Below, one piece after another: positions 22,931 through 22,967 of a DNA stretch of 22,967 nucleotides (position 1 is the stretch's first letter; each line of letters begins with the position of its first letter). The translations under genes and the position numbers were made by a program. The stretch spans positions 1-22,967 of the forward strand of contig CAKUSI010000025.1 in assembly GCA_934678955.1 (NCBI GenBank), read 5' to 3'. The notes beneath the pieces were generated by a model. It searched no databases. It was not told the origin of the DNA and worked only from the letters and a program-made list of their open reading frames with translations. The DNA is from an uncultured Austwickia sp. Lineage in GTDB: Bacteria; Actinomycetota; Actinomycetes; Actinomycetales; Dermatophilaceae.

Positions 22931-22967
22931 AAAGTCTACGCCTCGCTCCGTGCAGGCGTCCAGGGCC
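22931..22967. other. Window end, no feature seen
   Basis: These 37 bases past the palindrome hold no recognisable feature. A divergent gene, such as the regulator of the palindrome, may begin beyond the window. Confidence 0.4.

Overview
The window is high-GC (roughly 70%) bacterial chromosome. Strong AGGAGG-type ribosome binding sites, GTG starts, ATGA/GTGA overlaps, a leaderless promoter and a DUF222/HNH (13E12-type) protein all point to an actinobacterium. The methyl-accepting chemotaxis protein suggests a motile one. A lineage near Micrococcales or Propionibacteriales is only a guess. No rRNA, tRNA, CRISPR array, transposase or integrase was seen.

Layout. (1) Bases 1-339 are the 3' end of a DUF222/HNH endonuclease-like gene. 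(2) Bases 464-6712 (minus strand) hold a compact class III lanthipeptide cluster. In transcription order it is lanKC (lyase-kinase-cyclase, 6712-3974), a 39-codon precursor gene (3856-3737) that I found by translating the gap by hand, an ABC exporter (3556-1742), and a secreted Ig-like protein (1648-464) that may or may not belong. The leader carries the class III ILDLQ motif. The core ends SVYKCYSTGSWIC, which closely resembles labyrinthopeptin (SVWECCSTGSW...) but has a different Cys/Ser pattern. (3) Bases 7070-14090 hold a protease/sigma-factor module on the plus strand: a subtilisin-like S8 peptidase, an ECF-type sigma factor and a small beta-domain protein, all overlapping, followed after an oppositely oriented chemoreceptor gene (9478-11115) by a TPR-CHAT caspase-like protease. 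The gene content recalls the Csx29 (TPR-CHAT)/Csx30/CASP-sigma arm of type III-E CRISPR systems, but there is no CRISPR here.

(4) Bases 14087-21875 are purine catabolism. The minus-strand operon is xdhA-xdhB-guaD (xanthine dehydrogenase FeS/FAD subunit, molybdopterin subunit, guanine deaminase), translationally coupled. Divergent from it is an NCS2 purine permease fused to a C-terminal OHCU-decarboxylase (UraD-like) domain. The control region between them (19448-19940) has two candidate promoters, a palindrome and a long GC-rich structured leader. (5) Bases 22007-22876 (minus) encode a DUF364/DUF4213 Rossmann-like protein preceded by a perfect 10-bp inverted repeat. A 14-bp tandem repeat array runs over its stop codon.

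How they work together: guanine deaminase makes xanthine, XdhAB oxidises it toward urate, the permease imports the purine base, and its fused domain would act at the ureidoimidazoline step. Uricase, HIU hydrolase and allantoinase are not in the window. The lanthipeptide cluster and the CHAT/S8/sigma module are separate accessory systems that lie head to head across 6713-7069.
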